DNA of 37,867 bases from Enterococcus songbeiensis (GCF_005405265.1 NZ_BJDS01000022.1:1-37867); one strand, 5' to 3'; counted from the first letter of the stretch, positions 16,435-26,058 are shown. Numbers and translations are program-made. Notes: generated by a model from the sequence alone, not told the origin.

Positions 16435-16452
16435 AAGTTAACACGTTAAGTT
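16435..16452. promoter_or_regulatory. Operator-like 18-bp repeat, GntR side
   Basis: AAGTTAACACGTTAAGTT begins nine bases after the -10 box and abuts the GGAGG ribosome site of the GntR gene. With the copy at 16301-16318 it forms a symmetric pair around the two facing promoters. Confidence 0.6.
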
Positions 16453-16463
16453 GGAGGCTAGTT

Positions 16464-17216
16464 ATGTTACCGAAATATGAAATGATAAAAAATGATTTGA
16501 TTGCAGCAATTGATTCAGGAAAATTTCAGCCGGGAGAAAAGATTTACTCGGAAGGCGAATTAAAAAAAATCTATCAAGTTAGTAGTACGACTGTTGTAAG
16601 AGCTCTACAGGACCTAGTGTTAAGTGGCTATCTTATTCGTAAACAAGGGGAAGGAACTTTTGTCAGAAAAAATTATCGTCATAAAAAGGTGTATTTTGAT
16701 GAAGGTGGACCTTTAGTTTCGAAGAAAGAACAAGAAGATAGTTTTTCAAATGTTGTGGAAAAAACGTCGACCTCTGTTAATACAAATATAAGAAATAAAC
16801 GAATAGAACAGTACTTAAATGGTAGCGGTAAGGGATTAACTCAGGTAGTGCAATTGGCGACGATTGATTCCTTTGTTTGGAAAATTCAAATTCGCTATGT
16901 CTTATCAGATCTGTTAAGCGATGAAGCAGTGGACAAGTTAAAAAAAGGTGGAAGTTTATCTAAAGAACTAAAGCTTGAGTACAACTTAACTACATTGCCA
17001 ATGAAAGCTGATATCAAGTTTAAATTACTTGCTCAAACAGCAGAAACAATTCAGATGATTGATAGAGAAATACAAGAAGTAAATTGGCCAATAAATTTAC
17101 CAGTCGTAACAATTGATCGTGTTTCATTCGATGATAACGGAAAACCAATCGAATTTTCCAACACAATCATTCATCATAATTACTATTCGATAGAAATTGA
17201 ATCTGAAGGGATGTAA
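16464..17216 (+). CDS. GntR/HutC-family transcriptional regulator (second)
   Basis: A 250-residue regulator with an N-terminal GntR winged helix (LPKYEMIKNDLIAAI, VSSTTVVRALQDL, KQGEGTFV) and a C-terminal UTRA-like effector domain. GGAGG precedes the ATG. It is the first gene of the rightward operon, six bases before the glucuronyl hydrolase gene, and probably controls both facing promoters through the twin 18-bp sites. Its effector is likely a phosphorylated uronate disaccharide or breakdown product (inference). Confidence 0.88.
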   Translation: MLPKYEMIKNDLIAAIDSGKFQPGEKIYSEGELKKIYQVSSTTVVRALQDLVLSGYLIRKQGEGTFVRKNYRHKKVYFDEGGPLVSKKEQEDSFSNVVEKTSTSVNTNIRNKRIEQYLNGSGKGLTQVVQLATIDSFVWKIQIRYVLSDLLSDEAVDKLKKGGSLSKELKLEYNLTTLPMKADIKFKLLAQTAETIQMIDREIQEVNWPINLPVVTIDRVSFDDNGKPIEFSNTIIHHNYYSIEIESEGM

Positions 17217-17222
17217 CAAAGA

Positions 17223-18410
17223 ATGACAGCAATTAGCAAGGAGAAATTGATTAATAGTCAGCGCTTTTTTAACAACGGATTATTAACAAAGGAAAAAGTG
17301 GAAGGAGCAATTCAAGAAGCTTTAGAAAAAATTGATCGTAATATGAATAAATTGGGAGAACGATTCCCAACGCCAGCTACAAAAAATAATACTTATGAAC
17401 CAATTGATAATATAGAATGGACTACAGGTTTTTGGACAGGAATGCTTTGGTTGGCCTATGAATACTCTAAAGATGAGAAATATCGTAAATTAGCGGAAAA
17501 GCAAGTAGTCAGCTTTCATCATCGTATTAAAGAAAATATTGAAGTAGAACATCATGATTTAGGCTTTTTGTATTCACTCTCTTGTGTTAGCGCCTACAAA
17601 ATCACCGGAATGGAATTGGCAAAAGAAGCGGCGTTAATGGCAGCCGATAAATTAATTACTCGGTACCAAGTAAAGGGTGGGTTCATCCAAGCTTGGGGAG
17701 AATTAGGAGCAAAAGATAACTATCGCTTGATCGTTGATTGTTTACTGAATATTCCTTTACTTTATTGGGCGAGTGAAGTTACTGGCGATGAAAAGTATAA
17801 CAAAATTGCTGATAATCACTATAAAGCAACGATCGATTACGCCATACGGGAAGATGCTTCAGCTTATCACACCTTTTATTTTGAACCTGAAACCGGCAAG
17901 CCATTAATGGGAAAAACGCGCCAAGGTTATTCGGATGATTCTAGTTGGGCTCGAGGCCAAAGCTGGTTGATTTATGGTATCGGCTTAAACTACTTTTACC
18001 ATAAAAAAGAATCTGATATTTCGGTATATGAAGCTGTAACAAATTACTTTTTAAATAGATTACCAAAGGATTTTATTTGCTACTGGGATTTAATTTTTGA
18101 TGAAACATCTCAGCAATCACGTGATTCTTCAGCAACTGCAATTGCCGTTTGTGGCATGAATTTAATGAATCAATTTTTACCAGAAACAAATGAGTATAAG
18201 TTGACCTACACTTACGCACAACACAGCATGTTGGCAAGTCTGATTGAAAACTATACAGAGTCTAATGGAAATGGAATCCTACCATTGATTAATCATGGTG
18301 TTTACTCATGGCATTCTGGAAAAGGAGTGGATGAAGGAAATATTTGGGGAGATTACTATTATTTAGAAGCGCTGGTTCGATTCTACAAAGATTGGGAAAT
18401 GTATTGGTAA
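17223..18410 (+). CDS. ugl: GH88 unsaturated glucuronyl hydrolase
   Basis: A 395-residue family 88 enzyme that hydrates and releases the 4,5-unsaturated uronic acid from the non-reducing end of oligosaccharides made by polysaccharide lyases. The two key aspartates are visible: Asp112 in EHHDLGFLYS and Asp172 in LIVDCLLNIPLLYWAS, with the YHTFYFEPETG and SSWARGQSW blocks also conserved. No signal peptide, so it acts in the cytoplasm. It begins six bases after GntR and precedes PTS IIB, IIC and IID, a grouping known from streptococcal glycosaminoglycan loci. A second homologue is at 32187. Confidence 0.92.
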   Translation: MTAISKEKLINSQRFFNNGLLTKEKVEGAIQEALEKIDRNMNKLGERFPTPATKNNTYEPIDNIEWTTGFWTGMLWLAYEYSKDEKYRKLAEKQVVSFHHRIKENIEVEHHDLGFLYSLSCVSAYKITGMELAKEAALMAADKLITRYQVKGGFIQAWGELGAKDNYRLIVDCLLNIPLLYWASEVTGDEKYNKIADNHYKATIDYAIREDASAYHTFYFEPETGKPLMGKTRQGYSDDSSWARGQSWLIYGIGLNYFYHKKESDISVYEAVTNYFLNRLPKDFICYWDLIFDETSQQSRDSSATAIAVCGMNLMNQFLPETNEYKLTYTYAQHSMLASLIENYTESNGNGILPLINHGVYSWHSGKGVDEGNIWGDYYYLEALVRFYKDWEMYW

Positions 18411-18441
18411 CAAGAAAAAATAAATTTTTAAGGAGAGCATC

Positions 18442-18942
18442 ATGGAAAATAAACCAAATGTAAAAATGGTCCGGATCGACGAACGATTGATCCACGGACA
18501 AGGGCAGTTGTGGATTAAAAGCTTAGGTGTGAATTTGGTGATCTGTGCAAATGATAAAGTTTCTGAGGACAGTATTCAGCAAACACTAATGAAAACGGTT
18601 GTACCTAAGGAGGTGAGTGTTAGATTCTGGACAATCGAACGTACAGCAAAGGTTATTTGGAAAGCAGCACCTACACAAACGATATTTGTCGTCGTTTCCT
18701 CAACGGAAGATGCACTTAAGTTAGCGGAATTTGGTTTTCCTTTGCAAGAATTAAATGTTGGAAATATTCATGCTGCAGAAGGAAAAGAAAAAGTATCTCA
18801 ATTCATTTATCTAGGGGAGGAGGATAAACGAAACCTTCGTAAATTACGGGATGAGTATCAAGTAACCTTCAATACCAAAACATCCCCAGTATCGAACGAT
18901 GGAGCACAATCTTTGGAAACATTGGAAAAAACTTTAAAATAA
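18442..18942 (+). CDS. PTS mannose-family IIB component (second system)
   Basis: 166 residues with the phosphorylated histidine at His18 in VRIDERLIHGQ. AAGGAG lies seven bases before the ATG. It has an unusual Ser/Thr-rich C-terminal tail (about residues 147-166) longer than in the first IIB. It lies between UGL and IIC. Together with IIC, IID and the divergent IIA it would import and phosphorylate an unsaturated uronate disaccharide, as described for streptococcal glycosaminoglycan PTS systems (inference). Confidence 0.9.
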   Translation: MENKPNVKMVRIDERLIHGQGQLWIKSLGVNLVICANDKVSEDSIQQTLMKTVVPKEVSVRFWTIERTAKVIWKAAPTQTIFVVVSSTEDALKLAEFGFPLQELNVGNIHAAEGKEKVSQFIYLGEEDKRNLRKLRDEYQVTFNTKTSPVSNDGAQSLETLEKTLK

Positions 18943-18955
18943 AAGGAGAAAAGCA

Positions 18956-19786
18956 ATGGACATCTCAATTTTTCAAGCCATTATGATTGGATTAGTAACA
19001 GCGTTTTGTTACGCTGGACAGCTTTTAGGAATTTATACAAACCGTGCATTAGTTATGTCTTTCTTTGTCGGAGTTATTCTTGGAGACATTCCAACGGCTC
19101 TTGCAATGGGAGCACTCGCAGAACTTGCTTATATGGGATTTGGTGTTGGTGCTGGAGGAACGGTTCCCCCAAACCCAGTTGGTCCTGGTATTGTTGGGAC
19201 AATCATGGCAATCACCATGAAAGATCAAGGCGTTACACCAGAATCAGCATTGGCACTATCTTTTCCGTTTGCCGTGTTGTTTCAGTTAGTGACGACAGCT
19301 CTGTATACCGTTTTTTCAGGAACAACGAAAAATGCAAAACAATTAATTGCGGAAGGAAAATACAACAAATATAATTGGCTGGCAAATTCGACATTTATCG
19401 GATTTTTGATTTCTGGTTTTATCATTGGAATCTTGGCAGCAGTTAGTCGTCCAGGACTCCAAGCGTTTGTTGAAGCTTTACCAGATTGGTTAGTCACTGG
19501 GTTTTCTGTAGCGGGTGGTTTGATTCCCGCCATTGGATTTGCCATGATTATGTCTGTCATGTTAGAAAAAGATCTGACTCCTTACGTCTTATTAGGTTAT
19601 GTTTGTGCAGCTTACCTCGAATTACCAACAATGGCGATTGCATTGGTAGGTACGGTCTTTGCTTTGATTAGCTACTACAACAAAGAAAAAGAAAAAAAGA
19701 CTACTGGTGTTCAAGAGAAACCAGCGACACCAACTTACAATGATTTGTCACATATAGATGAGGAGGACTTTACTGATGGAATCTAG
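18956..19786 (+). CDS. PTS mannose-family IIC membrane component (second system)
   Basis: A 276-residue IIC permease with hydrophobic helices over most of its length, a PNPVGPGIVGTI loop and a polar acidic tail ending HIDEEDFTDGI. AAAAGGAG precedes the ATG. It overlaps the IID start by 11 bases. It is clearly distinct from the first IIC at 3911. Confidence 0.9.
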   Translation: MDISIFQAIMIGLVTAFCYAGQLLGIYTNRALVMSFFVGVILGDIPTALAMGALAELAYMGFGVGAGGTVPPNPVGPGIVGTIMAITMKDQGVTPESALALSFPFAVLFQLVTTALYTVFSGTTKNAKQLIAEGKYNKYNWLANSTFIGFLISGFIIGILAAVSRPGLQAFVEALPDWLVTGFSVAGGLIPAIGFAMIMSVMLEKDLTPYVLLGYVCAAYLELPTMAIALVGTVFALISYYNKEKEKKTTGVQEKPATPTYNDLSHIDEEDFTDGI

Positions 19787-20591
19787 AGAACCAAAATTAA
19801 CCTCAAAAGATTATCTTAAAACATCATTGCGCTCTTATTTTTTGCAGAATGGGTTTAATTATAATGCTTATCAAGGTGTCAGCTATTTGTTCACAATCTT
19901 ACCAGCATTGAAAAAAATCTATAAAGATGAACCTGAAAAATTGAAAGAAACTGCGGCAGCAAATATTGAATTTTACAATACTAATCCACAGATGGTTCCA
20001 TTTATTACAAGTATGCAATTAGCCATGTATGATCATGGAGAAGATGTGGAGAATGCACGGAGCATCAAGATGGCGCTGATGGGTCCATTATCCGGTATCG
20101 GTGATTCGATTGCACAGTTTGGACTAGCTCCACTATTTTCTACAATTTTTGCCGGAATGGCATTAGACGGACTGGGATTTGCGCCTATGGGGTTCTGGTT
20201 TGCAATGATTGCTTCTATGCTGACAATTAAAATTGCTATGGGATATTTTGGCTATAAATTGGGGACAAGTGTTATTGATACCCTAAGTGACAAAATTAGT
20301 CACATTTCAGCAGCTGCAAACATTATTGGGGTTACAGTTATTGCCGGATTAGCAACATCATTTGTAAAAGCAAATGTTGCAATCAAATATTCGACAAAAC
20401 TTGCCAGTGGAGAGGATCAAGTAGTTGCAATTCAAGACATTCTAGACAAAATCATGCCTAAATTGTTACCAGCTATTTTGACAATTGGTGTTTATTACTT
20501 GGTTAAAAAGAAAAAATGGAGTACGTATCGCTTGTTACTACTTTTATTTGCAATCGGTATTTTAGGTTCAGCATTAGGTATTTTAGGATAG
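19776..20591 (+). CDS. PTS mannose-family IID membrane component (second system)
   Basis: A 271-residue IID subunit (LQNGFNYNAYQGVSYLFTIL and MALMGPLSGIGDSI signatures). The start is the ATG at 19776, eight bases after GAGGAGGA; a longer frame from 19758 has no ribosome site. It overlaps IIC, as in the first PTS of this window. A perfect 18-bp hairpin follows. Confidence 0.9.
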   Translation: MESREPKLTSKDYLKTSLRSYFLQNGFNYNAYQGVSYLFTILPALKKIYKDEPEKLKETAAANIEFYNTNPQMVPFITSMQLAMYDHGEDVENARSIKMALMGPLSGIGDSIAQFGLAPLFSTIFAGMALDGLGFAPMGFWFAMIASMLTIKIAMGYFGYKLGTSVIDTLSDKISHISAAANIIGVTVIAGLATSFVKANVAIKYSTKLASGEDQVVAIQDILDKIMPKLLPAILTIGVYYLVKKKKWSTYRLLLLLFAIGILGSALGILG

Positions 20592-20595
20592 GTGT

Positions 20596-20635
20596 GTACA
20601 AGAAGCTGAAATCAATGGATTTCAGCTTCTTGTAC
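20596..20635. terminator. Terminator after the UGL-PTS operon
   Basis: A perfect 18-bp stem (20596-20613 with 20618-20635) around the loop AATG. The following T-run is weak (TTTAT), so some read-through into the heparinase gene at 20706 is possible. Confidence 0.75.
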
Positions 20636-20705
20636 TTTATAAAGTGACTATATGGAAGGATTTAAGTAGTGACGTGTTGACAAAAGAGAAATGAAGGAGA
20701 ATAAC

Positions 20706-22628
20706 ATGAATTTTCAAGTTATTGAAATGTACCATCAGTCTTTTTTTGAAGAGAAAGAGCTAAAGCAATATCAACTAGAACATTCAAAATTTATTGATGG
20801 AATCTCTCGAAGATGTGAGTATCTATTGAAGGATAAAATTATTTTTACCGATTCACTGGATATGGAAGCAGTGAATGTTCCTTATAATCTTTGCTATAAC
20901 AATTTACTAAAAACTCCAAATGGTGATCCAGAGTGGATATACATGGTTAGTCGCAATGGTTTTTTGGTTGATTTGGCTCTTATGTATCGATTGACAAACG
21001 AAGAAAAATATTTGGAAAAATGGAAGGAACTACTACTTACATTTACAGAATGGCTGTTAGAGGACAATCCAGCTCTTTGGCGAAATTTAGATGTTGGATT
21101 AAGGTTGAGTAGTTGGGTAAAAAGTTGTATTTATTTAGGAGATCTTTCTAAAATTTTTACACCAACAGAAATAAAAAAAATAAAGAACAGTTTTTTGAAT
21201 CAAACGATGTATTTGGAAACCAGCTTTATTGACAAAAATTATTTGAGTAATTGGGGTGTCTTGGCAATTACTGGATTGCTAAATGTAGCACAGCTACTTC
21301 CTGATATAGTGACTAAAAAAACGGAGAATTGGGCGTGGTCTGTTTTGTCACATGAGATGGCCCTTCAATTTTATCAAGACGGGATACATTGGGAGCAAAG
21401 TCCAATGTATCATCATGAGGTCGTTGTGAGTGTGTTACAATTGTGGTTGAATAAACAATATACGGGATGTTATTTTCCGAAAGGTATTCTTCACTATTTG
21501 AAAAAGGCAATTCAAGCGGCGCATTATTATTGTGATAGCAATGGAAAACTCCTTTCATTAAATGACAGTGATGCAGTGGATTTTTCGTACATCTACAGTA
21601 TCTATTCGTTGTGTGGCTTTTTACCTCGGATTACGTCTCATAATGAAGAGAAAATTCAAGTGGGTTATCTTTATACAGGTACCAAAATAACTCATCTTGT
21701 TCAAGAATCACTACCAATTAGTTTTGATGAGATAGATAGCGGGTTTATGGCGTATAAAGAAGATACGACCTTTATTACTCTTTTTAATGGTCGTCATGGT
21801 AGTGGACATGGTCACGCAGCATTGGGTAGCTTGAGTATTCTACTGAAAAATCAAGAATTAATTGTGGATCCAGGAAGATATACTTATCGTGAGGATTCAA
21901 AGCTGCGTATTCAATTAAAATCAGAAGAAAGCCACAGTTCTATAATGATCGACCAAAAACCAAGTACTCGCATCAACGGTTCTTGGGGATATGATGAAAT
22001 GGGAACTCCTCTGGCTTCAAATACGAAGAATAGCAAGGATTTAACAGAATTTATAGCTGTTTGGAGTGGTTGGATTTCTGAAAATCAGCTTGCTATTTTT
22101 AAGAGAAAAATAGTTATTTTAAAAGAAGCTTCTATTGTGATTGTCATCAATACGGTTGAGTGTCCAGGAAACCATAGATTAGCGGCATATTATCAATTAG
22201 CGCCACAAATAGAAGTGTTGAAGCAGGAGGAATTATTATTTGATAAAACATCTTATCAAATTTTTTTCAGTGAAAATCAGAAGGAATCTGTAGAGAAAGG
22301 AATTTATTCGGAGAAATATAATCAGTTAATAGAAAATAAGCGAATTGTATTGATGAGTGAATTTAAAGATCGTTCAGTTACTTATGAGGTATTCTATGAT
22401 GCTGAGCAATACAAGATAGAATCTTTGCATTGTTATCAAAACAAAGCGGATGAACCAGCAAAGGCCGAACAGATTCTGGGAATCAGTATTCAACACAACC
22501 AATCAAGTCAACTATATGAGTACTACTATTCAGCATTTGATACATTTCGTGGAGATAAATTATATCACAGTGAAACTGGGCGAATGATCTACGGAGAATC
22601 GAATTTTTTTAAAGAAAATAGGAAATAA
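20706..22628 (+). CDS. Heparinase II/III-family polysaccharide lyase (PL12-like), cytoplasmic
   Basis: 640 residues: an N-terminal alpha-helical toroid (to about residue 310) and a C-terminal beta-sandwich (Hepar_II_III). NYLSNWGVLA (Asn182), QSPMYHHEVV (Tyr235, His236) and GSGHGHAALGS (His370) fit the Asn/Tyr/His catalytic set of heparinase III-type lyases, and the following DPGRYTY block is typical. Such enzymes cleave 4-linked uronic acids by beta-elimination, producing the unsaturated ends removed by UGL. There is no signal peptide, implying action on imported oligosaccharides. I start at 20706, five bases after AAGGAGA, since the in-frame ATG at 20691 overlaps that ribosome site. Heparan-type substrate is a guess. 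Confidence 0.85.
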   Translation: MNFQVIEMYHQSFFEEKELKQYQLEHSKFIDGISRRCEYLLKDKIIFTDSLDMEAVNVPYNLCYNNLLKTPNGDPEWIYMVSRNGFLVDLALMYRLTNEEKYLEKWKELLLTFTEWLLEDNPALWRNLDVGLRLSSWVKSCIYLGDLSKIFTPTEIKKIKNSFLNQTMYLETSFIDKNYLSNWGVLAITGLLNVAQLLPDIVTKKTENWAWSVLSHEMALQFYQDGIHWEQSPMYHHEVVVSVLQLWLNKQYTGCYFPKGILHYLKKAIQAAHYYCDSNGKLLSLNDSDAVDFSYIYSIYSLCGFLPRITSHNEEKIQVGYLYTGTKITHLVQESLPISFDEIDSGFMAYKEDTTFITLFNGRHGSGHGHAALGSLSILLKNQELIVDPGRYTYREDSKLRIQLKSEESHSSIMIDQKPSTRINGSWGYDEMGTPLASNTKNSKDLTEFIAVWSGWISENQLAIFKRKIVILKEASIVIVINTVECPGNHRLAAYYQLAPQIEVLKQEELLFDKTSYQIFFSENQKESVEKGIYSEKYNQLIENKRIVLMSEFKDRSVTYEVFYDAEQYKIESLHCYQNKADEPAKAEQILGISIQHNQSSQLYEYYYSAFDTFRGDKLYHSETGRMIYGESNFFKENRK

Positions 22629-22643
22629 AAAGGTGGGCAAAAC

Positions 22644-23486
22644 ATGACTAAAATTACAATTAGTATTTTTAATCATAAGGGCGATATAAAAAAAGTTGAA
22701 AAAAAATCTGGAGAAGAAATATTATATCATCAAATGCAAGCTACTGGAACAGATGAAGTATCCCTGGCGACAAGAAATTTGAAGTACGAGGATGGAGACA
22801 AAATTGTAGTGAACTTAGATAAAAAAAATGTCTTTCTTATTGCCAAGCTAGATGAAACTCTTGATACCTCATTGATTTATTTAAAAGATCAGCTTTGGGA
22901 ATATTCGATTTCAAAAGACTCGGAACAAGTGAAAGCAGGACCTATGCATCGTTTTTCAACGGGAGATCATGTACTAAGTATCCGAACTGCGACAAGCGAA
23001 GAAATTTCTAGCTATCGTAATTTGGCATTGAATCCTCATGATCAGAAGGAATTTAACGGTGCCTATCCTCACGCTTTTGCAAATGTAGAAACTCGAAATG
23101 ATGCGACTTTTTTTGCTTGTAATGCGATTGATGGAGTATTTGCTAATCATTCCCACGGATCGTACCCTTTTCAGTCTTGGGGCATCAATCAACAAAAAGA
23201 TGCTGCATTGACCATCGATTTTGGCAGAAAAGTTTGTCTTGATCAAGTAGTGTTTACTTTCCGAGCAGATTTTCCCCATGATAATTTTTGGGAACAGGTT
23301 TCGTTGATCTTTTCTGATGGATCAAAAGAAACTTTTCACACAAAGAAAACAGATCAACGACAAATGTTTTCGTTTTCTAAACGACAAGTTACCTCTGTTA
23401 CTTTTACCGAGTTGAAACAATCAGAGGAAGAATCACCGTTTCCAGCTTTGACAGAAATTGAGTTGTTTGGAATAAATCAGGAATAA
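22644..23486 (+). CDS. Cytoplasmic protein with discoidin-like (F5/8 type C-like) domain, copy 1
   Basis: 280 residues without a signal peptide. Residues ~1-120 are a beta-rich N-terminal part; ~125-277 resemble a discoidin/CBM32-type jelly roll (YRNLALNPHD, TRNDATFFACNAIDG, SWGINQQKDAALTIDFGR, LRADFPHDN-like, SPFPALTEIELFG). It begins 15 bases after the heparinase gene. A close paralogue (26145) likewise precedes another heparinase-fold gene. Glycan or polymer binding is plausible, yet the very conserved Asn/Asp/His residues could equally indicate catalysis. I know no established function. Confidence 0.75.
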   Translation: MTKITISIFNHKGDIKKVEKKSGEEILYHQMQATGTDEVSLATRNLKYEDGDKIVVNLDKKNVFLIAKLDETLDTSLIYLKDQLWEYSISKDSEQVKAGPMHRFSTGDHVLSIRTATSEEISSYRNLALNPHDQKEFNGAYPHAFANVETRNDATFFACNAIDGVFANHSHGSYPFQSWGINQQKDAALTIDFGRKVCLDQVVFTFRADFPHDNFWEQVSLIFSDGSKETFHTKKTDQRQMFSFSKRQVTSVTFTELKQSEEESPFPALTEIELFGINQE

Positions 23487-23658
23487 ATTTAGCCGCACTT
23501 CATAAGAAATAGGAACTTGTCAGAGCGTTTTTGGAAAATACCATGCAAAAGCAAGTTACAATTTTGTAAAATTTCCCACACTATTAATCAATACCAGCTA
23601 TTCGATTCTCAGAAATGGTGATACAATCAAGAAAAAGAAACCCGATGGAGGAATTTCA

Positions 23659-24018
23659 ATGGTTAAAGGACACTACGAACGTTCGCGTTTTGTAATAGAT
23701 TTTCATTTAGCAGCGTTTGCTTATTATGACGGATTGATGGTAATCGATGAACTAAGTTTGGGGCAGGTTGTTGAGCTTAAACCGGAGCCAGACAATCCCC
23801 ATGATCCCAATGCAGTCGCAATTTACTACAAAGAACATAAAATTGGGTATGTTCCAGAAGCAAAAAATGATTTTTTAAGTACGATGCTGTATTTTGGTCA
23901 CGGAGATATTTTTGAGGCACGAATTCAGGCAATGAACTTGCAGCAACATCCAGAGCGCCAGTTTCGGGTGGTTGTTTATGTGAAAGATGGACGAGAAAAA
24001 ACTATGTTATCAGAGTAA
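23659..24018 (+). CDS. Free-standing HIRAN-domain protein
   Basis: 119 residues almost entirely made of a HIRAN domain: an LxxGQVVELKPEPDNPHDPNAVAIYY core followed by HKIGYVPEAKN. HIRAN domains bind DNA ends in helicase and repair proteins, and small free-standing bacterial versions exist without assigned roles. GGAGGAATTTCA precedes the ATG. It has its own 172-base upstream gap and a terminator behind it, so it looks like an independent unit inserted among the glycan genes rather than part of the pathway. Confidence 0.75.
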   Translation: MVKGHYERSRFVIDFHLAAFAYYDGLMVIDELSLGQVVELKPEPDNPHDPNAVAIYYKEHKIGYVPEAKNDFLSTMLYFGHGDIFEARIQAMNLQQHPERQFRVVVYVKDGREKTMLSE

Positions 24019-24125
24019 GAAAGTCTATTTATCGAATAAAACTCTTTTAGATAAACGCAGGAAAGTTATTTTTTCGGGTGAAGTTTGTCTAGGAAAAGCG
24101 AAGTAAATAATGTTTAGATTACTTT

Positions 24126-24176
24126 TAAAAAGAACCAAATGACTCAGAGTATCAGTGAGGAATTTGGTTCTTTTTC
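24126..24176. terminator. Bidirectional terminator between HIRAN and DUF2264 genes
   Basis: AAAAGAACCAAAT and ATTTGGTTCTTTT form a 13-bp stem flanked by A-run and T-run, serving the convergent genes on both sides. Confidence 0.8.
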
Positions 24177-24180
24177 TTGT

Positions 24181-26025
24181 CTATAATTCTTCAAGAATTA
24201 CTTCTAAATTTTTCCTATAAATAGTAAAGATCAATTTATTTTGAGATAATTTAACGTTATCAAGATCAGGAATAGGCACCTCTCCGGCATTTCCTAGGCA
24301 CGAAAGTAAAAGCAGATGTTTGCCGGGTATTAAATGAGTCGTTACGATGGGTAAGACAGTTCGATTAAAGAGTAAATTCGTATTAGGCTCCGGATTAGTT
24401 AATTCACATGTTAAACAAGGAGAGAAAGTTTGTATGCCTACAGTGCCGGCTGAACTATGGTAAAGAATTTTGTCGGATGCAGATTGAATTGTCTTTCCAT
24501 CCAGCGGGGCAGAAAAACTTCCAGCTATTAAATGAATTGAGCGATTGGTTTCCACAAGATGTACACGAAAGTGCCAAGGATAGCATGGAATGATGAAACT
24601 TTTGATTACACAATCTGGATAGGGAACCCATTTTGAAAATACATAATTGTCATGGATTGCGTAATCTTCATAACCAAAGGCGGTTTTAAAGTGGGTCGTC
24701 GTTTCAGAGATAGCCAAAGTATTATCATATGCACCTTGTTTCGGCAATGTATTTCCTTTTTGTACACTGAAACCAAACGTAGTTGAATAGACAAATTTTT
24801 CATATTTGCTGTCTCCATGAGCATGCTCATGGGAGTGTTGTCCTGCAGTAAAAGCCTGTAATTCATTTCCATCATGACTATGAACTAACAGCATTCGGCT
24901 GTGGGTATTTTTTTGCTGTATAGGAAAGTCAGGTACTTGTTCTGGTAATTGCCAAAATGGATCAGTCTCTGGCAGTGCTAATAAAAGAAAATTTTTAAAG
25001 GACCAATAGGGAGAACCAGGGGCGTTATAGCCTTCAGCCATGACCAGATTAGGGTAGTAATAACCAATTGATAAGAAACCTTCTGAAGTAAAAATAGGTT
25101 GTTGAAACCAATTTCGCATGTTGTTTAGTATAAGATACTTTGCTTCTGAGGCCTGAAAATCAACAAAATCGATTCCTGAAAAGGCAGCAGCAGCAAAAAA
25201 GCTGGACTGAGCAAATCGATAGGTTAGACTACGACCAAACGGCAGTGCTGCACCAGTATTGGAGAACCAATTCTTAAAAGTTTGAGCAAAGATAGCTCCA
25301 CGTTCTTGAAACGTTTTAACAAATGGGTGCGTCACATCAGAAGTCAGTTTGCTAAATAATAAACCGTAATATTGCATGCCAAAAGGAATGTAGTAATCAA
25401 TTTGGTCCTCGTAACCATCGAAATACCAACCATCTGCTAAGTAATAAGTATCAATATGTGCAAGATCAGTTTCTATTTGTTCCTGTGAAAATCCTAGAGT
25501 TGTTTTTTCAAAAAAGGTATTGACTAAAATTCGGAAAAATAGCCAGTTTGTATTTGGTATAACATGATGATTAATTTGATCTAACCAATGATAAATTCTT
25601 TTTTTCTCTATTTCGGAGCAATGATCCCAGAAGAATTCCTTAGTCAAAATCAAGTAGGTGGCTAAGGCCCCCATTTCAACAAACAATTGATCATAATCAT
25701 GTAGTTCACCCCAGTAAAAATCAGAATCAGGGTCTGTACCGATTAAAATACCTCTGTTTGCTTGATGAAAATAGTGAGAATACTTTTGGGTATTTTTAAA
25801 AGAGCTGCATAAAGGTCCCACACCCCAAAGTGTCCGCAAGAAACCTTCAATATCACGACGATCTTCGTCGTAGACTGATCCACTGTCACTGATGTGAAAA
25901 CGTCCAGGTGTTTCTTGTAATGCCATGAGCTGATAGACAGGATCCAATAGATCGACTAAAGCTTGCTCCATGTCCTCACGGGTTTTCAAAGGATTTCTTT
26001 TCAAAGCTGTGTTAAATAAATTCAT
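24181..26025 (-). CDS. DUF2264 protein, copy 1
   Basis: 614 residues with no signal peptide. The N-terminal ~400 residues are helical and likely form an alpha/alpha toroid (FLRTLWGVGPL, DQLFVEMGALATYLIL, NWLFFRILVN, PFGRSLTYRFAQ, AEGYNAPGSPYW), with a C-terminal beta-rich region, an architecture reminiscent of uronate-active lyases and hydrolases. My recollection that DUF2264 overlaps a recently defined glucuronidase family (GH154) is uncertain. I start at 26025, six bases after GAGGTG, instead of the GTG at 26034. It diverges from the discoidin-heparinase pair at 26145. Its paralogue at 30369 lies beside the second UGL. Confidence 0.8.
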   Translation of the reverse strand: MNLFNTALKRNPLKTREDMEQALVDLLDPVYQLMALQETPGRFHISDSGSVYDEDRRDIEGFLRTLWGVGPLCSSFKNTQKYSHYFHQANRGILIGTDPDSDFYWGELHDYDQLFVEMGALATYLILTKEFFWDHCSEIEKKRIYHWLDQINHHVIPNTNWLFFRILVNTFFEKTTLGFSQEQIETDLAHIDTYYLADGWYFDGYEDQIDYYIPFGMQYYGLLFSKLTSDVTHPFVKTFQERGAIFAQTFKNWFSNTGAALPFGRSLTYRFAQSSFFAAAAFSGIDFVDFQASEAKYLILNNMRNWFQQPIFTSEGFLSIGYYYPNLVMAEGYNAPGSPYWSFKNFLLLALPETDPFWQLPEQVPDFPIQQKNTHSRMLLVHSHDGNELQAFTAGQHSHEHAHGDSKYEKFVYSTTFGFSVQKGNTLPKQGAYDNTLAISETTTHFKTAFGYEDYAIHDNYVFSKWVPYPDCVIKSFIIPCYPWHFRVHLVETNRSIHLIAGSFSAPLDGKTIQSASDKILYHSSAGTVGIQTFSPCLTCELTNPEPNTNLLFNRTVLPIVTTHLIPGKHLLLLSCLGNAGEVPIPDLDNVKLSQNKLIFTIYRKNLEVILEEL

Positions 26026-26058
26026 ACCATTCACCTCAAATTATCTTAATAAAATAAA

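Noticed and set aside
23659..24018. HIRAN protein as part of an anti-phage defence system
   Set aside because: No helicase, nuclease or other defence gene is nearby; only sugar genes flank it.
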